In this document: in pieces, positions 38,633 to 48,134 of the stretch
How positions within the stretch are numbered: the first letter of the stretch is position 1
How the letters are laid out: each line of letters starts with the position of its first letter
Origin: CAZNUP01 sp964609775
GTDB lineage: Bacteria > Patescibacteriota > Microgenomatia > JAMCZE01
DNA: 64,000 nt
Direction of reading: 5' to 3'
NCBI GenBank assembly: GCA_964609775.1
Contig: CAZSSJ010000004.1
Location: 1-64,000, forward strand
Translations under genes and position numbers: made by a program
Notes under the pieces: model-generated
Databases searched by the model: none
What the model was told of the DNA's origin: nothing
The model's input: only the letters and a program-made list of their open reading frames with translations

Positions 38633-41600
38633 TCACCGAGGCTGTTTAAAAACTGCCCTCCCCCTACTCGACACCGCCTCCACAACCCCTGTTTTTCCAA
38701 TCAAAACAAAACTCACCGTCAAAACTAGAACGAGACAAACAAGCGAAACGACCTCGGGAACATAAACAATTAAAACACCACCCGATCTGTCCACTTCCCA
38801 CATATTCGCCCAATTGTTATATCTGTAATGCGGCGACAACTTTAAATCCGGACCCAGAGCAAGCCACAATGAGTCATACGATTGGTCAATTCCCACAAGA
38901 CATTTCCCGCTTCTGCAATCAGCGTTGATTAAATAGAGAAAATTATAAAATTTGTCTGCACGATTGACCATTAAAGTATTTTTCTCGGGTGTTCGTCCTT
39001 CCACTTTTTGCAATTGTATCTGACTCAACTTTTCAAGATCAAAAGGGGCAACTCTTATTTCATTAAGTTCATTCTTCGCCAACTTACCAAACGACCTCGT
39101 CTCCCAATTGATTGAGTACGGGTTTTGAGCGTCAGTCGCAATTGGAAGTAAGGCCAAGTTCATTGAAAAATCACCAGATAGTCCAAGGTATTCCTCAGGT
39201 AATGAATTTGGCGTGTTGTAATTGATGAAGAATTTAACACTTCTTCCCTGAAAATTCTTTCCCGAAATCCGCATCAGGTATCCATAGTCGGGTCTTAAGA
39301 AGTCAAAATTATAAGAGCCACAATTAACACCAAATCCGTCCGCCTCATATATCGTTCCAGATTTGATATACGAATTTGCAACAGTTCCCTTATTCGGAAA
39401 ACTGCAGTTCTCAGCAGGATTTCCTCTCAAATCAGCAGAAATAATTGGAAAATTGGTTTCCACCCCAATATTCGTGACGCCACTTACACTCAAGGTTATT
39501 TCCTCGTTCCAACTTCTGTCAACAATATCAGGAAAATTAACTTTTTTGGCCTCATTTGATACCAACTGCCCATTTTGCCCTTGTGACAATTCCGCATAGG
39601 ATAATTGGATCGGTTCACTAACATTAGCTTGAACTAAAGAGTAAACAACCTGATTGTTGTTAACTCTAATAGGTTTTCTATTTACCCACAGGGTAATCGC
39701 ATCATAGTCACCATCAACATTTACAGACAAATCCCTCAACTGTGGCAAAATAACCTCCGTGTTATTTGTCCAAACCTGAGTTTTTGGAAAAACAATCTGT
39801 ATCCGGCGATCTCTAAACGAAACGGCCGCAAGAGTTTTATAGTAATCTGTACCAAGTCCTGGGATTTTAAGCACATAATCACCCATAGGAACTCTTCTTT
39901 TAATTCGAACCCCATCATTTTCAAAAACGGCATCACTCACCTGCAATGAAGTCAGATCACTAAACGGAAAAATGGTGTTTACCTGTCTTTCGGGTACGTT
40001 AATATATTCTCCAACATCCTCAGAAACAAAATCTCTCCTCACTCGGTCTGTTTTCGCGGACACAAAATCAATTTTTGCAGGTACAATAAGTTCGTCTCTT
40101 TTAACCCCTCCTGTTCTGTCATAAACCGTCAAAAAATCTTTCCTCCACACCACTTTTGCCTCAATACTAGCAAGTAGTTGGTGTAAACTTTGATAGTCGT
40201 AGTATTTATTGTATTGATTAATTGCGCTTTCATCGACAATAACAAGGTCAATGTTGTATTTAGTAAGGATCGACCGCAACTGACCCGAATTTTGACTATT
40301 CAATGCATGCCGTAACTCATGGTAGAAAAAATCGTTCGTTTCCACCCATCTGGCAAAATCGGGTGTAATTAAAGGTTGCGGAAAACCAAACCAATAAAAA
40401 CCCATTCCTTGATGCCCACTAATCTCGTTACCACTTAACCATTTATGGTATCCCCACCCGGCTTGCGAAAAAAATGGCAACTCCAGCACTCGGAGATTTG
40501 CCGGTCTACTCTTTAAATATGAATACATCTCCGCATATTCTGAAGGAAAAGCTACTTTGAGCTTTTTATTTAGAAAGTCATCCTTAAACGATGGCCAGGA
40601 AATGTAAACCACCAACGCGAATGAAATGCCCAGAACTATTATCGGAAGCATTCTCGACAAGATGAAAGATTTCTTTCCGCTTAGAATGCCCATAATTACT
40701 TCGTAAAACTGACTCAGAAGTACAGATACAGCAAAAGAGTAGATAATCGTAAATTTAGTGACAGGGTTTCGCAGCGCTTCCTGAATAGACTTATCTCGAT
40801 ATATAAAATCAATAATTGCGCTCGGAAAAAATAAACCCAACCAAATACAAAGCGCCGAAAAAGAGTAGATTAATAATATTCCCCATCGCTTTCCCCCTTT
40901 CTCACGGTCGAAGATCGCCCACAACAGCCCCACTAGAGAGAATATATTAAAGAGAACTATAAAAAATGCGGCTGAACTAGAAGCCAAATAATTTCGCCAG
41001 GTATCAAATATATACTCTGGCTGTAAAGCACTAAAATTAAAATCCTTCCAACTAAAAATGTAATGTGCCCCCGTTAAAAAACTCGGCAAATCCGCAGCCT
41101 CTCGAATACTCCAAAGAGATTCTGGCCCAAATAATACATTAGCTCTGCTTTCGATAACATAGCGAGAATCTTGGTACAAATAATACAGATTCGGAATTAT
41201 CCAGTAACTATTTGCAAAAAATGTCAATAAACAAAGAAAAAGAGTCATTTTCAACGCCGATAGCAAATTTTTCTTGACAAAGAAGTTCAGGAAAAAAGCA
41301 TAAAACAATGAAAAAAGGGCACCTATATAAAAAACTGTCGGTTGATGGGCGCTAGGAGCGATCAACAACTGGACTAAAAAGAAAATTAGAATCGATTTTG
41401 CGTAAATTATTTTACTTACGGCATGCACCGACAAAAGAAGGAATGGGAAGAATGCGAATTGAATCGTGAACATCTCAAAAGCGATGTAAAATTGTTGGAG
41501 CGTAACAAGATTGAGCAAATAATAAACCGCCCCCAAAGAGGCTATCCAATCCCGATAGGCATCTCTGGTATTTTTTAACCAAACCTTCTGCAAATACAGA

Positions 41601-41950
41601 AACGTCCCCACCCCTCCAATAAGGAACATCAGAAAAACAAAAACGTAGCGGTTCAAATTGTCCGGTACTAGCAGTTTCAGCAGCAAAAGAATAGGAAGTC
41701 TTGGTATATCAGCCAGGTGACTCTGGGCAGCGGGAGCGCCCAACCCCTGAAATTCCAACCATGCCCCAAAAAGAGTCCTATAGGCATATTGTGGAAGGTT
41801 AAATTCAGGATGGACGTTATCCCAACCCGAAAAGTATGTGTGGACATCAACATTTTGAAACGCAATAACTAGGGCAACCGACACGACCATGAGTAAAGGT
41901 AGTAACTTAGTGAAGTCTAGTTTCGGAAGAAATCGTGGCGCTAGAACCAT
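38633..41950 (-). CDS. Large multipass membrane protein, GT-C/YfhO-like
   Basis: 1105 aa. The N-terminal half has about 12-14 membrane helices, with the early loop FSGWDNVHPEFNLPQYAYRT (a DN pair typical of GT-C glycosyltransferases). The C-terminal 500 residues are soluble, beta-rich and probably extracytoplasmic. This layout matches YfhO-like and arabinosyltransferase-related proteins that transfer sugars from lipid carriers to surface polymers. The specific substrate cannot be told. It ends 20 bases from the fba start and shares its strand. Confidence 0.7.
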   Translation of the reverse strand: MVLAPRFLPKLDFTKLLPLLMVVSVALVIAFQNVDVHTYFSGWDNVHPEFNLPQYAYRTLFGAWLEFQGLGAPAAQSHLADIPRLPILLLLKLLVPDNLNRYVFVFLMFLIGGVGTFLYLQKVWLKNTRDAYRDWIASLGAVYYLLNLVTLQQFYIAFEMFTIQFAFFPFLLLSVHAVSKIIYAKSILIFFLVQLLIAPSAHQPTVFYIGALFSLFYAFFLNFFVKKNLLSALKMTLFLCLLTFFANSYWIIPNLYYLYQDSRYVIESRANVLFGPESLWSIREAADLPSFLTGAHYIFSWKDFNFSALQPEYIFDTWRNYLASSSAAFFIVLFNIFSLVGLLWAIFDREKGGKRWGILLIYSFSALCIWLGLFFPSAIIDFIYRDKSIQEALRNPVTKFTIIYSFAVSVLLSQFYEVIMGILSGKKSFILSRMLPIIVLGISFALVVYISWPSFKDDFLNKKLKVAFPSEYAEMYSYLKSRPANLRVLELPFFSQAGWGYHKWLSGNEISGHQGMGFYWFGFPQPLITPDFARWVETNDFFYHELRHALNSQNSGQLRSILTKYNIDLVIVDESAINQYNKYYDYQSLHQLLASIEAKVVWRKDFLTVYDRTGGVKRDELIVPAKIDFVSAKTDRVRRDFVSEDVGEYINVPERQVNTIFPFSDLTSLQVSDAVFENDGVRIKRRVPMGDYVLKIPGLGTDYYKTLAAVSFRDRRIQIVFPKTQVWTNNTEVILPQLRDLSVNVDGDYDAITLWVNRKPIRVNNNQVVYSLVQANVSEPIQLSYAELSQGQNGQLVSNEAKKVNFPDIVDRSWNEEITLSVSGVTNIGVETNFPIISADLRGNPAENCSFPNKGTVANSYIKSGTIYEADGFGVNCGSYNFDFLRPDYGYLMRISGKNFQGRSVKFFINYNTPNSLPEEYLGLSGDFSMNLALLPIATDAQNPYSINWETRSFGKLAKNELNEIRVAPFDLEKLSQIQLQKVEGRTPEKNTLMVNRADKFYNFLYLINADCRSGKCLVGIDQSYDSLWLALGPDLKLSPHYRYNNWANMWEVDRSGGVLIVYVPEVVSLVCLVLVLTVSFVLIGKTGVVEAVSSRGRAVFKQPR

Positions 41951-42042
41951 GAAGCGATCTTATCACATTAACCCTATAGTGCCAACAAAAGACAGCACTT
42001 TTCAGTGCTGCCGTTTAAATCAGTTACACCGCTAGCCTGGAA

Positions 42043-42927
42043 TTACTTCAAATTCGTTTGAACCAATTCCCATGATGCCCCTGGCGCAACCTGATTAACC
42101 CAGCTGTATGCCCCCGTCCGGACATCAAAGAAAAGCGCACTCACTCCGCTACACCCATCGGTGCCGCAATTAATTGCCGTTCCTAACCGACCATGCGCAG
42201 CAGCAACATTCTGTTGAAAATAAGCCTCAGAAAAATACTGTCCTGGCGGCAATCTCGTACCATTAACCGCCCCCGGTTTAACCATATTGTATGCGTCTAT
42301 CATTACATTCCTGTCTAAAGGCGTCTTGTAGTCTCTAGGTAAACCTCTAAACACGACAATCCACGAATGGTTTTCTTGGGCTCCGAGATGAATTTCAGCC
42401 TCACTTTGCCTATCTGGAAAACTTAGATCCATTCCCGCACCTGTGATCATTACGAAACCCCCCTCCGGAATTAAGAAAGGATAGTGATCATGCGTGAATG
42501 TTTCGCGATATTCTGAAGTGAGCCAACATGCGCCGGCTGCTTCTTGTTTCAAATCAACCTTGACCTGAGCTTCACTCCAAGTCTTCTGCCCACTCGCATC
42601 GATAGTAATACCATATGCGCTCAGTGTTCTATTCCCAGGTTCAGCAAGCCAGTGCTCAGTACCTAAAAGTGTTTCATTTTTATGAATAACATCCCCTGGC
42701 GCGGCAGTCAGTTCGTTAGCTGTCTTCTCAAGAGTAGAAGCTGGAACCGTATCAGCAACCTCATAAATTGAGAAAAGAGGGCGAGGTTTTTCGTTTAACT
42801 CCCCTAAAGTGTTAATTCTAACGCCCGCTGAGGCTTCTGCCTCTCTTGGGACGAGAGACACCACGGCACCTCCCACAGCAGCCAGACTACCCGCCAAGAA
42901 TCTTCGTCGATCAACTTTTTCTGCCAT
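42043..42927 (-). CDS. Secreted protein with twin-arginine signal, unknown function
   Basis: 294 aa. The N-terminus KVDRRRFLAGSLAAVGGAVV has the Tat motif (RRxFL) and a hydrophobic core followed by an Ala-rich cleavage site near residue 33. The mature part is beta-rich with HDHYPFLIPEGGFVMITGAG and two Cys close together (CGTDGC). A strong Shine-Dalgarno (AAGGAGGAGGTG) precedes the ATG. It follows the anchored DUF11 protein after 18 bases and is probably co-transcribed. Confidence 0.65.
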   Translation of the reverse strand: MAEKVDRRRFLAGSLAAVGGAVVSLVPREAEASAGVRINTLGELNEKPRPLFSIYEVADTVPASTLEKTANELTAAPGDVIHKNETLLGTEHWLAEPGNRTLSAYGITIDASGQKTWSEAQVKVDLKQEAAGACWLTSEYRETFTHDHYPFLIPEGGFVMITGAGMDLSFPDRQSEAEIHLGAQENHSWIVVFRGLPRDYKTPLDRNVMIDAYNMVKPGAVNGTRLPPGQYFSEAYFQQNVAAAHGRLGTAINCGTDGCSGVSALFFDVRTGAYSWVNQVAPGASWELVQTNLK

Positions 42928-42944
42928 AATCTTTCACCTCCTCC

Positions 42945-43607
42945 TTAAAAACCTTTAATTTTTGCCTTCAAATAAACCCCTGCTGCGCCGACCAGACCCA
43001 AACCCAAAAGCACCAACTGTTCTGGTCCCGTTGAGGGAATCACCTTAGGCGGAGTCACCTTTCCCAAAACCCGATTTTCCACACACACCCTTGAGCTGTC
43101 CCGATCCGAACTATCCGGATTATGTGCCTCGGCAAAATTTGTCGTCCGGTCATCGCAAACCGTCGATGGAGCAAGCGGCAATTGGCTGGCATTAATCACT
43201 CGGGCTTTAATGATTCGCTCAATTGTCTGTCCCGGCGCCAAACTTCCCAGGTTTTCGGACATGCTCCCGGAAATGTAAACCAGATACGAAGGTAAGCTGT
43301 CCGTAAAAACCACATTGTCTAAATTTGTATTTCCCACGTTTTGAATCTTCACTTGAAACACCACTTCTTGTCCTGCCATGAATCTATAAGTCCCGGAGGC
43401 AACCAGGTTATCAACGTAAGTTTTGCCGCCCGGATCCCAAACTTTCTTGTTCACTTGCAACTGTCCCGTCGTCACACACACCTGGCCACCGCCATATTGC
43501 GTCTCGCATCGGACCGCAGCAAAGGTTGGTGCCGCCAAGAAAAGCAAAGCGAAAAGAGAAGAAAGAAGAATCGCAACTGGTCCAAACCTTCGGATATTCA
43601 TTTCCAA
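42945..43607 (-). CDS. Surface protein with DUF11-like repeat and sortase-like tail
   Basis: 220 aa. The signal peptide covers about 1-30 (LLSSLFALLFLAAPTFA). The middle part, FQVKIQNVGNTNLDNVVFTD, is a DUF11/CARDB-type Ig-like domain. The C-terminus has IPSTGPE followed by a hydrophobic helix and KAKIKGF, which is the layout of a sortase substrate, though the motif differs from LPXTG. It is predicted to be displayed on the cell surface. It is first in a two-gene unit. Confidence 0.75.
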   Translation of the reverse strand: MEMNIRRFGPVAILLSSLFALLFLAAPTFAAVRCETQYGGGQVCVTTGQLQVNKKVWDPGGKTYVDNLVASGTYRFMAGQEVVFQVKIQNVGNTNLDNVVFTDSLPSYLVYISGSMSENLGSLAPGQTIERIIKARVINASQLPLAPSTVCDDRTTNFAEAHNPDSSDRDSSRVCVENRVLGKVTPPKVIPSTGPEQLVLLGLGLVGAAGVYLKAKIKGF

Positions 43608-43672
43608 AACTTTTGAGCAGTGGCAGAAAGAACATCCCGATTCTAAAACCTATAAGCCCCTTTTGTCAACTA

Positions 43673-43984
43673 TCAAACGGTGAACTTAATTTTCCCTTCA
43701 ACAAAATTGTGGATGAGTGACGAAAGAAGAGTCTGGTATGGCATTCCTACCTTCTGCGCCCTAGCTTTAAGTTTAGCCAAATCACCACCATTAACTCTTG
43801 TCGTAACAGGCTTTGATATCTGAAACTGGCGATAATTCTTTGCTGCCTCCTTAAAAAACCTTTTAGTTTCTTCTAAATCGGAAATAGAAACATACATCCC
43901 AGCGTTCAATGCATCTTCCAAATCACGCTCATATTGATCAATTGGCTCACTATATTTAAATTTACTTTTTTGCATCCTTTGCAT
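43673..43984 (-). CDS. BrnA/CopG-like antitoxin
   Basis: 103 aa; acidic N-terminal part, KPVTTRVNGGDLAKLKARAQ as the ribbon-helix-helix segment, and GMPYQTLLSSLIHNFVEGK, close to the antitoxin at 22611-22871. A second ATG at 43975 is also possible. It overlaps the toxin gene by 23 bases. Confidence 0.78.
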   Translation of the reverse strand: MQRMQKSKFKYSEPIDQYERDLEDALNAGMYVSISDLEETKRFFKEAAKNYRQFQISKPVTTRVNGGDLAKLKARAQKVGMPYQTLLSSLIHNFVEGKIKFTV

Positions 43985-44264
43985 ATTTTAAATAAATGCT
44001 ATTTAATTCTCTGTTTGCATACATTGTTTTCAAAAAAGCTCTGCCGTCTTTGGTCAACACGTATGGAACCGCATAAACATAGTCGCGAATCTTCACGACT
44101 AAAATTCTCTGGTTAGGGTATTTAATTTTGTTCGGATGTTCAATGTTATCAAGAATATCTCCCTTCTCAGCTGCATCAACCACATCTTCAAAGCTAACTC
44201 CACGTAGGGACTTTAAAAATTGGTTCTTATCTTCGTTATATTCAAAATTAGCTTTGATCGTCAT
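43962..44264 (-). CDS. BrnT-like toxin
   Basis: 100 aa from the ATG at 44264: MTIKANFEYNEDKNQFLKSL then GVSFEDVVDAAEKGDILDN and YPNQRILVVKIRDYVYAVPY, clearly homologous to the toxin at 22330-22614. TTGACA with a 17-base spacer and TATGAT lies just upstream. This family variant lacks the conserved C-terminal ARD segment of canonical BrnT. Confidence 0.75.
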   Translation of the reverse strand: MTIKANFEYNEDKNQFLKSLRGVSFEDVVDAAEKGDILDNIEHPNKIKYPNQRILVVKIRDYVYAVPYVLTKDGRAFLKTMYANRELNSIYLKYAKDAKK

Positions 44265-44300
44265 CAAATCATATAAAATTATATTGCTTTTGTCAATACA

Positions 44301-45287
44301 TTAAATCTCTTTTGGTTTAAATCCCGGGTTATCCGCCAAAACATTCAGAATACTTTCTTCTGACAGAAGACCCGTCTGTGGTCCGAACTTTCCCACGACT
44401 GCCGCCGCATTTGCGCTTCCCCACCGCATCGCTTCCGCAACCTTCTCTCTCTTCATGATTGCCCCCATAAACCCGCAAGCATACGCATCGCCTGCCCCCG
44501 TCACCGACACTACAGGTGAATCTAAAATCTCCAAATGATAATACTTCTCTCCATCATAAGCATACGACCCGTTTTTTCCATCCGTAATCACCACTATCCC
44601 CGGCCCCAAATCAAAAACTTGCGAAAGCAAGTTCTTGACACTTCTAGCATTCTTGATTCTCAATTCATAATTCATCATTCGTGCAGCCTCCTCAAGATTC
44701 ATAAAAATGATCTTACACACCTGGATTAAGGGTAAATAGCTCTCCAGCGGGGAAGCAAGTTGAACATTCGTCGGATTAAAAGCCAGTTTCAGCCGTTTTT
44801 CCTTAACCAGAGTCGTCAAAGATGCAAAAAATTCCTCATAATTCTTCCCGACAGACGAGACATACACCCAATCGGTTTTCGGAAAATCATGCGGCATCCG
44901 ATATTTATGCGGCACGTAATATTCCAGAATCGTCCGTTCTGATTGAAAATTAATGATCGTTGAATACCGGCTTGGCGTGTCTTTCTGGACAACAACCATC
45001 GATGGGTCTACCCCCTCCTTTTCCAAAGCCTCATCAATTTCTTTTCCAATCTCATCATCCCCGTGGATGCTATAAAGCGCCACCTTGAACCCCAACCGCG
45101 CCAGCCCCACAGCATTATTTATTGCATTCCCCCCGATTCCCCGGTCCAGCCGGTCGACCGGAATCTTTTCTCCATACTTAAGACAAATCTCACACTCCCG
45201 GTCATTCCGCTTGCACTGCACCTCCGCATCATGCAGCGTCAAATACACATCCATCGTCGCGTCCCCAACCGAAACGCAATCAAACAT
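44301..45287 (-). CDS. PfkB-family carbohydrate kinase
   Basis: 328 aa with GIGGNAINNAVGLARLG in the N-terminal half, the NATVI-like VYVSSVGKNYEEFF region, and the signature SVTGAGDAYACGFMGAI containing the catalytic Asp. It phosphorylates a sugar or nucleoside; ribokinase or adenosine-kinase-like activities are possible. An in-frame insert RMMNYELRIKN is encoded by repeat DNA at 44651-44682 and lies between conserved blocks. Confidence 0.85.
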   Translation of the reverse strand: MFDCVSVGDATMDVYLTLHDAEVQCKRNDRECEICLKYGEKIPVDRLDRGIGGNAINNAVGLARLGFKVALYSIHGDDEIGKEIDEALEKEGVDPSMVVVQKDTPSRYSTIINFQSERTILEYYVPHKYRMPHDFPKTDWVYVSSVGKNYEEFFASLTTLVKEKRLKLAFNPTNVQLASPLESYLPLIQVCKIIFMNLEEAARMMNYELRIKNARSVKNLLSQVFDLGPGIVVITDGKNGSYAYDGEKYYHLEILDSPVVSVTGAGDAYACGFMGAIMKREKVAEAMRWGSANAAAVVGKFGPQTGLLSEESILNVLADNPGFKPKEI

Positions 45288-45323
45288 ACACCTAATAGTG
45301 GCACAAATGGGAAGCTAGTTCAA

Positions 45324-45779
45324 TTAACCCTGCTCCGGTTTGCTTTCAACAGCCTCAACTTCAAAATAACTGCTCAAGCCTAACGCCTCGACAAGTCCAG
45401 GACCAAGCGTTCTTAATACTAACGCCCTGCGTCGACCGTCCACAACTTTCCAATTTTTAATTATAGTAAGGTTACAGTCAACACCTTCTCTTTGGTTTGC
45501 GGACGCCATCATGGCCCCGGCCAGGCGGTACATCGAAAACCATGTTATTGGCTCCCCCTGCCACCTGTTTTTTGCATCTTTTTGAAGTTGTTCCCAATCT
45601 ACCTGTGCATATCTGGCCAGATCCACCACACTAGGATTTTCCGGAAAAGGAGGAAGATTTTCAGGAGGAATCGGCTTTTCGTTTAAAACCCTGTGCATGT
45701 TCCAGGCAAACCGCAAAAAATTCGGCAGTCCAGCCGTCTCTGAGGATACTCTACTATCGGGCGACGAACCATCCGGCAT
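45324..45779 (-). CDS. Orphan protein, 151 aa
   Basis: Starts MPDGSSPDSRVSSETAGLPN. The N-terminal half is Pro-rich (PIPPENLPPFPENPSVV); the C-terminal half is predicted alpha/beta and contains DCNLTIIKNWKVVDGRRRAL. No signal peptide or membrane segment. It sits 22 bases after the PfkB gene start on the same strand. No family recognised. Confidence 0.55.
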   Translation of the reverse strand: MPDGSSPDSRVSSETAGLPNFLRFAWNMHRVLNEKPIPPENLPPFPENPSVVDLARYAQVDWEQLQKDAKNRWQGEPITWFSMYRLAGAMMASANQREGVDCNLTIIKNWKVVDGRRRALVLRTLGPGLVEALGLSSYFEVEAVESKPEQG

Positions 45780-45860
45780 AATCCATTAACATATAATAAT
45801 CTTCCTTCATCCACCCTCTCAATCGCCTCCACTCCCACGTCCCATTTAATTAAAAATGTC

Positions 45861-46394
45861 TTAAGAAAAAATTGAGATCAATTGAAAAATGACATACACC
45901 GTGACTGGAATTGCCAATGCTACCGCCCAAAAATTCACCCCACCAGGAAGAGAAATAAGCTCTCTATCCGAAACGCCAATCCTAGCCAATCCTCTTGCCA
46001 TCACCCTGGCCACCACAACAATTAAACCAATTAAAAGGATAAAACCGCTCGGAAGGGTCAGCAGGAATGCAACGAAAAGAATTATGACGCCTGCTATCCC
46101 CCCGCTCCCTGAAGTCGCAAAAAGCACCCCCACAAGAGCCAATGGGAGAAGGAACAATAGCAAGTTAATTACCCAAAACGTTGTTCCCTGGGAAAGTGTC
46201 CTGTCCGCCACCCCAAATTTCCCCAAGACCTTTACAATCCCACGCGCCGCCAAAAACACTGCCCCAACGACAGATCCCAAACCGGATATCAATATAACTG
46301 ACAGCCCCCCTAATCCCGAATCTAGGGAAATAATGTCATTTAAACTCAGCCACAGAATCGCCACGCATCCTATCCAAAAAAATAGCATCAACAC
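45861..46394 (-). CDS. Multipass membrane protein, 177 aa
   Basis: Four to five hydrophobic segments alternating with Gly/Arg loops such as RGIVKVLGKFGVADRTLSQG and RVMARGLARIGVSDRELISL, which look like an internal duplication. AGGAGGGG lies six bases before the GTG at 46394. Function unknown. Confidence 0.55.
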   Translation of the reverse strand: MLMLFFWIGCVAILWLSLNDIISLDSGLGGLSVILISGLGSVVGAVFLAARGIVKVLGKFGVADRTLSQGTTFWVINLLLFLLPLALVGVLFATSGSGGIAGVIILFVAFLLTLPSGFILLIGLIVVVARVMARGLARIGVSDRELISLPGGVNFWAVALAIPVTVYVIFQLISIFS

Positions 46395-46467
46395 ATAAAT
46401 CCCCTCCTTTTCCCCTAAATCTAGACAGGCTTGTCCAGAATCTCCCCCACTTCATCCTACCAAGAAC

Positions 46468-46502
46468 TTGACTTTTTAAGAAGAGAGAGAGAGAATACCC
46501 TC
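46468..46502 (+). promoter_or_regulatory. AG-repeat promoter element, copy 5 (six AG units)
   Basis: TTGACT (46468-46473), a 17-base spacer and GAGAAT (46491-46496), then six bases and the ATG at 46503. The AG tract is 46482-46493. The transcript should start at the ATG. Confidence 0.65.
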
Positions 46503-46721
46503 ATGATTGCCACCCTCATAGAAGCGGTTGTCACCAGAACGGGAAAAACGGCCAAAGTAGAAGTTATAGCCCAATCCCCTACCGGTCAGAGGCTTACGCT
46601 TCCAGTTGCCAACGGTGAAGGACAATACAACGAAATAAAAGACTTTGCCGTAACCAGGGCTCGCAAACTAGGCATTGTCTATACTGAAATCACCGCAGGA
46701 AACCCAGGAAGTTCAACTTAA
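46503..46721 (+). CDS. Orphan small protein, 72 aa, under AG-repeat promoter
   Basis: Starts MIATLIEAVVTRTGKTAKVE and is mostly beta-strand with a final helix (IKDFAVTRARKLG). A longer frame from 46431 is rejected because it would cover the promoter. The predicted mRNA is leaderless. No family recognised. Confidence 0.6.
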   Translation: MIATLIEAVVTRTGKTAKVEVIAQSPTGQRLTLPVANGEGQYNEIKDFAVTRARKLGIVYTEITAGNPGSST

Positions 46722-46751
46722 ACAAACTTCACTTCCCACTTCATCTCAAAT

Positions 46752-46865
46752 TCACTTACTCTTCGAAGGCAACTTGTAAGCGATATAAAGGAGAATCATG
46801 GCAATCACCAACAAACCGTAGGAAATTGAAGCAACATTTAGAACATTACTAACATCAATGTTCAT
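46752..46865 (-). CDS. Single-pass membrane microprotein, copy B of a paired cassette
   Basis: 37 aa, MNIDVSNVLNVASISYGLL then VIAMILLYIAYKLPSKSK. It matches the 43-aa protein at 10113-10244 in helix and tail. It starts two bases after the stop of the 70-aa gene, mirroring the other cassette. Function unknown. Confidence 0.6.
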   Translation of the reverse strand: MNIDVSNVLNVASISYGLLVIAMILLYIAYKLPSKSK

Positions 46866-46867
46866 TT

Positions 46868-47080
46868 TTAGCCCTCCCTCAACTTCATGGCCAAAACCAG
46901 AGACACTATACCCCACAATAAATTCCTTGTTAACGAAAACAGATTCTGCCAAATGTCCCCTCCCAACAATCCGGGAGCAATTAAAACCACCACCAGCCAC
47001 GCCGCAGCGAGATTGACAAGCGGGTCTGAAAGCACACTCAATCGAGGCTTGGTTAGCAACTTCTTCAAACTAATTTTCAT
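46868..47080 (-). CDS. Small two-helix membrane protein, copy B of a paired cassette
   Basis: 70 aa with helices at about 22-40 and 50-66. VNLAAAWLVVVLIAP and the following LTRNLLWGIVSLVLAMK align with the protein at 9908-10120. It overlaps the end of the transketolase subunit gene by 11 bases, so this copy is expressed from that operon. Function unknown. Confidence 0.65.
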   Translation of the reverse strand: MKISLKKLLTKPRLSVLSDPLVNLAAAWLVVVLIAPGLLGGDIWQNLFSLTRNLLWGIVSLVLAMKLREG

Positions 47081-48101
47081 TGACTTTTCTCTTACGGGAC
47101 AAAACCTTCCTCACCGCTTCTTTAATCGCCCCCGTCCCCATCCCATATTTCTCCAACAATTCTTCCGGCTTTCCCGATTCTCCAAACTGATTCGGCATTC
47201 CCACTGCCTCAATCGGCGTGGGAAAATTCTGCCCCAAACACTCCGCAATTGCCCCAAAGAGTCCTCCAGTAACCTGATGCTCCTCCACCGTCACCACCGC
47301 CCCCGTCCTTCTCGCCGACAGCATCACCGCCGCCACATCAAGAGGTTTAAGAGTGCTGACATTAACCACTTCACAACTTATGTCACTCATTCCGTTATTC
47401 CTCATTAATGATTGATTGCCCATTGATGATTGCTCATTGCTCATTTCTTCTGCCACCTGCAAACATTTATAAAGCAGTGGTCCCGTCCCAAAAATTGTGA
47501 CATCCGCACCTTCCCGCAAAACCTGCGCTTTCCCAATTTCAAACGGCGTCTCGGCCGTTGTAAACGCCGGCGTTTTCTCCCGCCCAAAGCGAATGTAGAC
47601 CGGCCCCTGCCACGCTGCTGCCGCCTTCACCGCCTTTTTTGTCTCTTCATAATCAGCCGGTGAAATCACCACCAGATTCGGCAGCACCCGCGTCATTGCC
47701 AAATCTTCAAGGGCCTGATGCGTCGCCCCGTCCGCCCCGACCGAAATTCCCGCGTGCGCTCCGATGACTTTGACATTTGTGTTTGAATAGCAAACCGAAA
47801 CCCGCAACTGATCAAAATTCCGTCCCGGACTAAACGTCGCATACGAGGCAATAAAAGGAATTTTCCCGGAAAGCGCCAGCCCCGCCGCCACTCCCATCAT
47901 GTTCTGCTCCGCCACCCCCACTTCCACAAATCTTTCAGAATATGCCCTGGCAAACTTCTCGACACGCGTCGACTCCGTCAAATCCGCACAAAGCGCCACC
48001 ACCTCTGGATTCTCCGCCCCAAGTTCCACCAGCGCCTCCCCAAACCCATCCCTGCACCCCTTCATTTCCGATGATGGAAAAACAATTTTTCCGTCCAACA
48101 T
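47070..48101 (-). CDS. Transketolase, C-terminal (pyrimidine-binding) subunit
   Basis: 343 aa. It contains DLTESTRVEKFARAYSERF, EVGVAEQNMMGVAAGLALSG (the catalytic Glu of the thiamine-binding Pyr domain) and GADGATHQALEDLAMTRVLP. The enzyme moves two-carbon units between sugar phosphates together with the N-terminal subunit upstream. An in-frame repeat (47403-47444) encodes MSNEQSSMGNQ, the same peptide as in pgk. The leader carries nine-base CTTAAGNNN units. Confidence 0.92.
   Translation of the reverse strand: MLDGKIVFPSSEMKGCRDGFGEALVELGAENPEVVALCADLTESTRVEKFARAYSERFVEVGVAEQNMMGVAAGLALSGKIPFIASYATFSPGRNFDQLRVSVCYSNTNVKVIGAHAGISVGADGATHQALEDLAMTRVLPNLVVISPADYEETKKAVKAAAAWQGPVYIRFGREKTPAFTTAETPFEIGKAQVLREGADVTIFGTGPLLYKCLQVAEEMSNEQSSMGNQSLMRNNGMSDISCEVVNVSTLKPLDVAAVMLSARRTGAVVTVEEHQVTGGLFGAIAECLGQNFPTPIEAVGMPNQFGESGKPEELLEKYGMGTGAIKEAVRKVLSRKRKVNEN
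47403..47444. repeat. In-frame ATTGCTC repeat inside the transketolase subunit
   Basis: The DNA is nearly identical to 31991-32032 and is translated in the same frame, giving the same MSNEQSSMGNQ peptide between conserved parts of the enzyme. Confidence 0.75.
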
Positions 48102-48102
48102 A

Positions 48103-48134
48103 AGTTTCTTAAGTTACTTAAGTGCCTTAAGCAC
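48103..48134. repeat. Nine-base CTTAAGNNN repeats in the transketolase leader
   Basis: On the minus strand CTTAAGGCA, CTTAAGTAA and CTTAAGAAA run into the start of the downstream subunit gene. A similar leader precedes the upstream subunit (49029-49062), so both subunits share the repeat. Confidence 0.6.
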
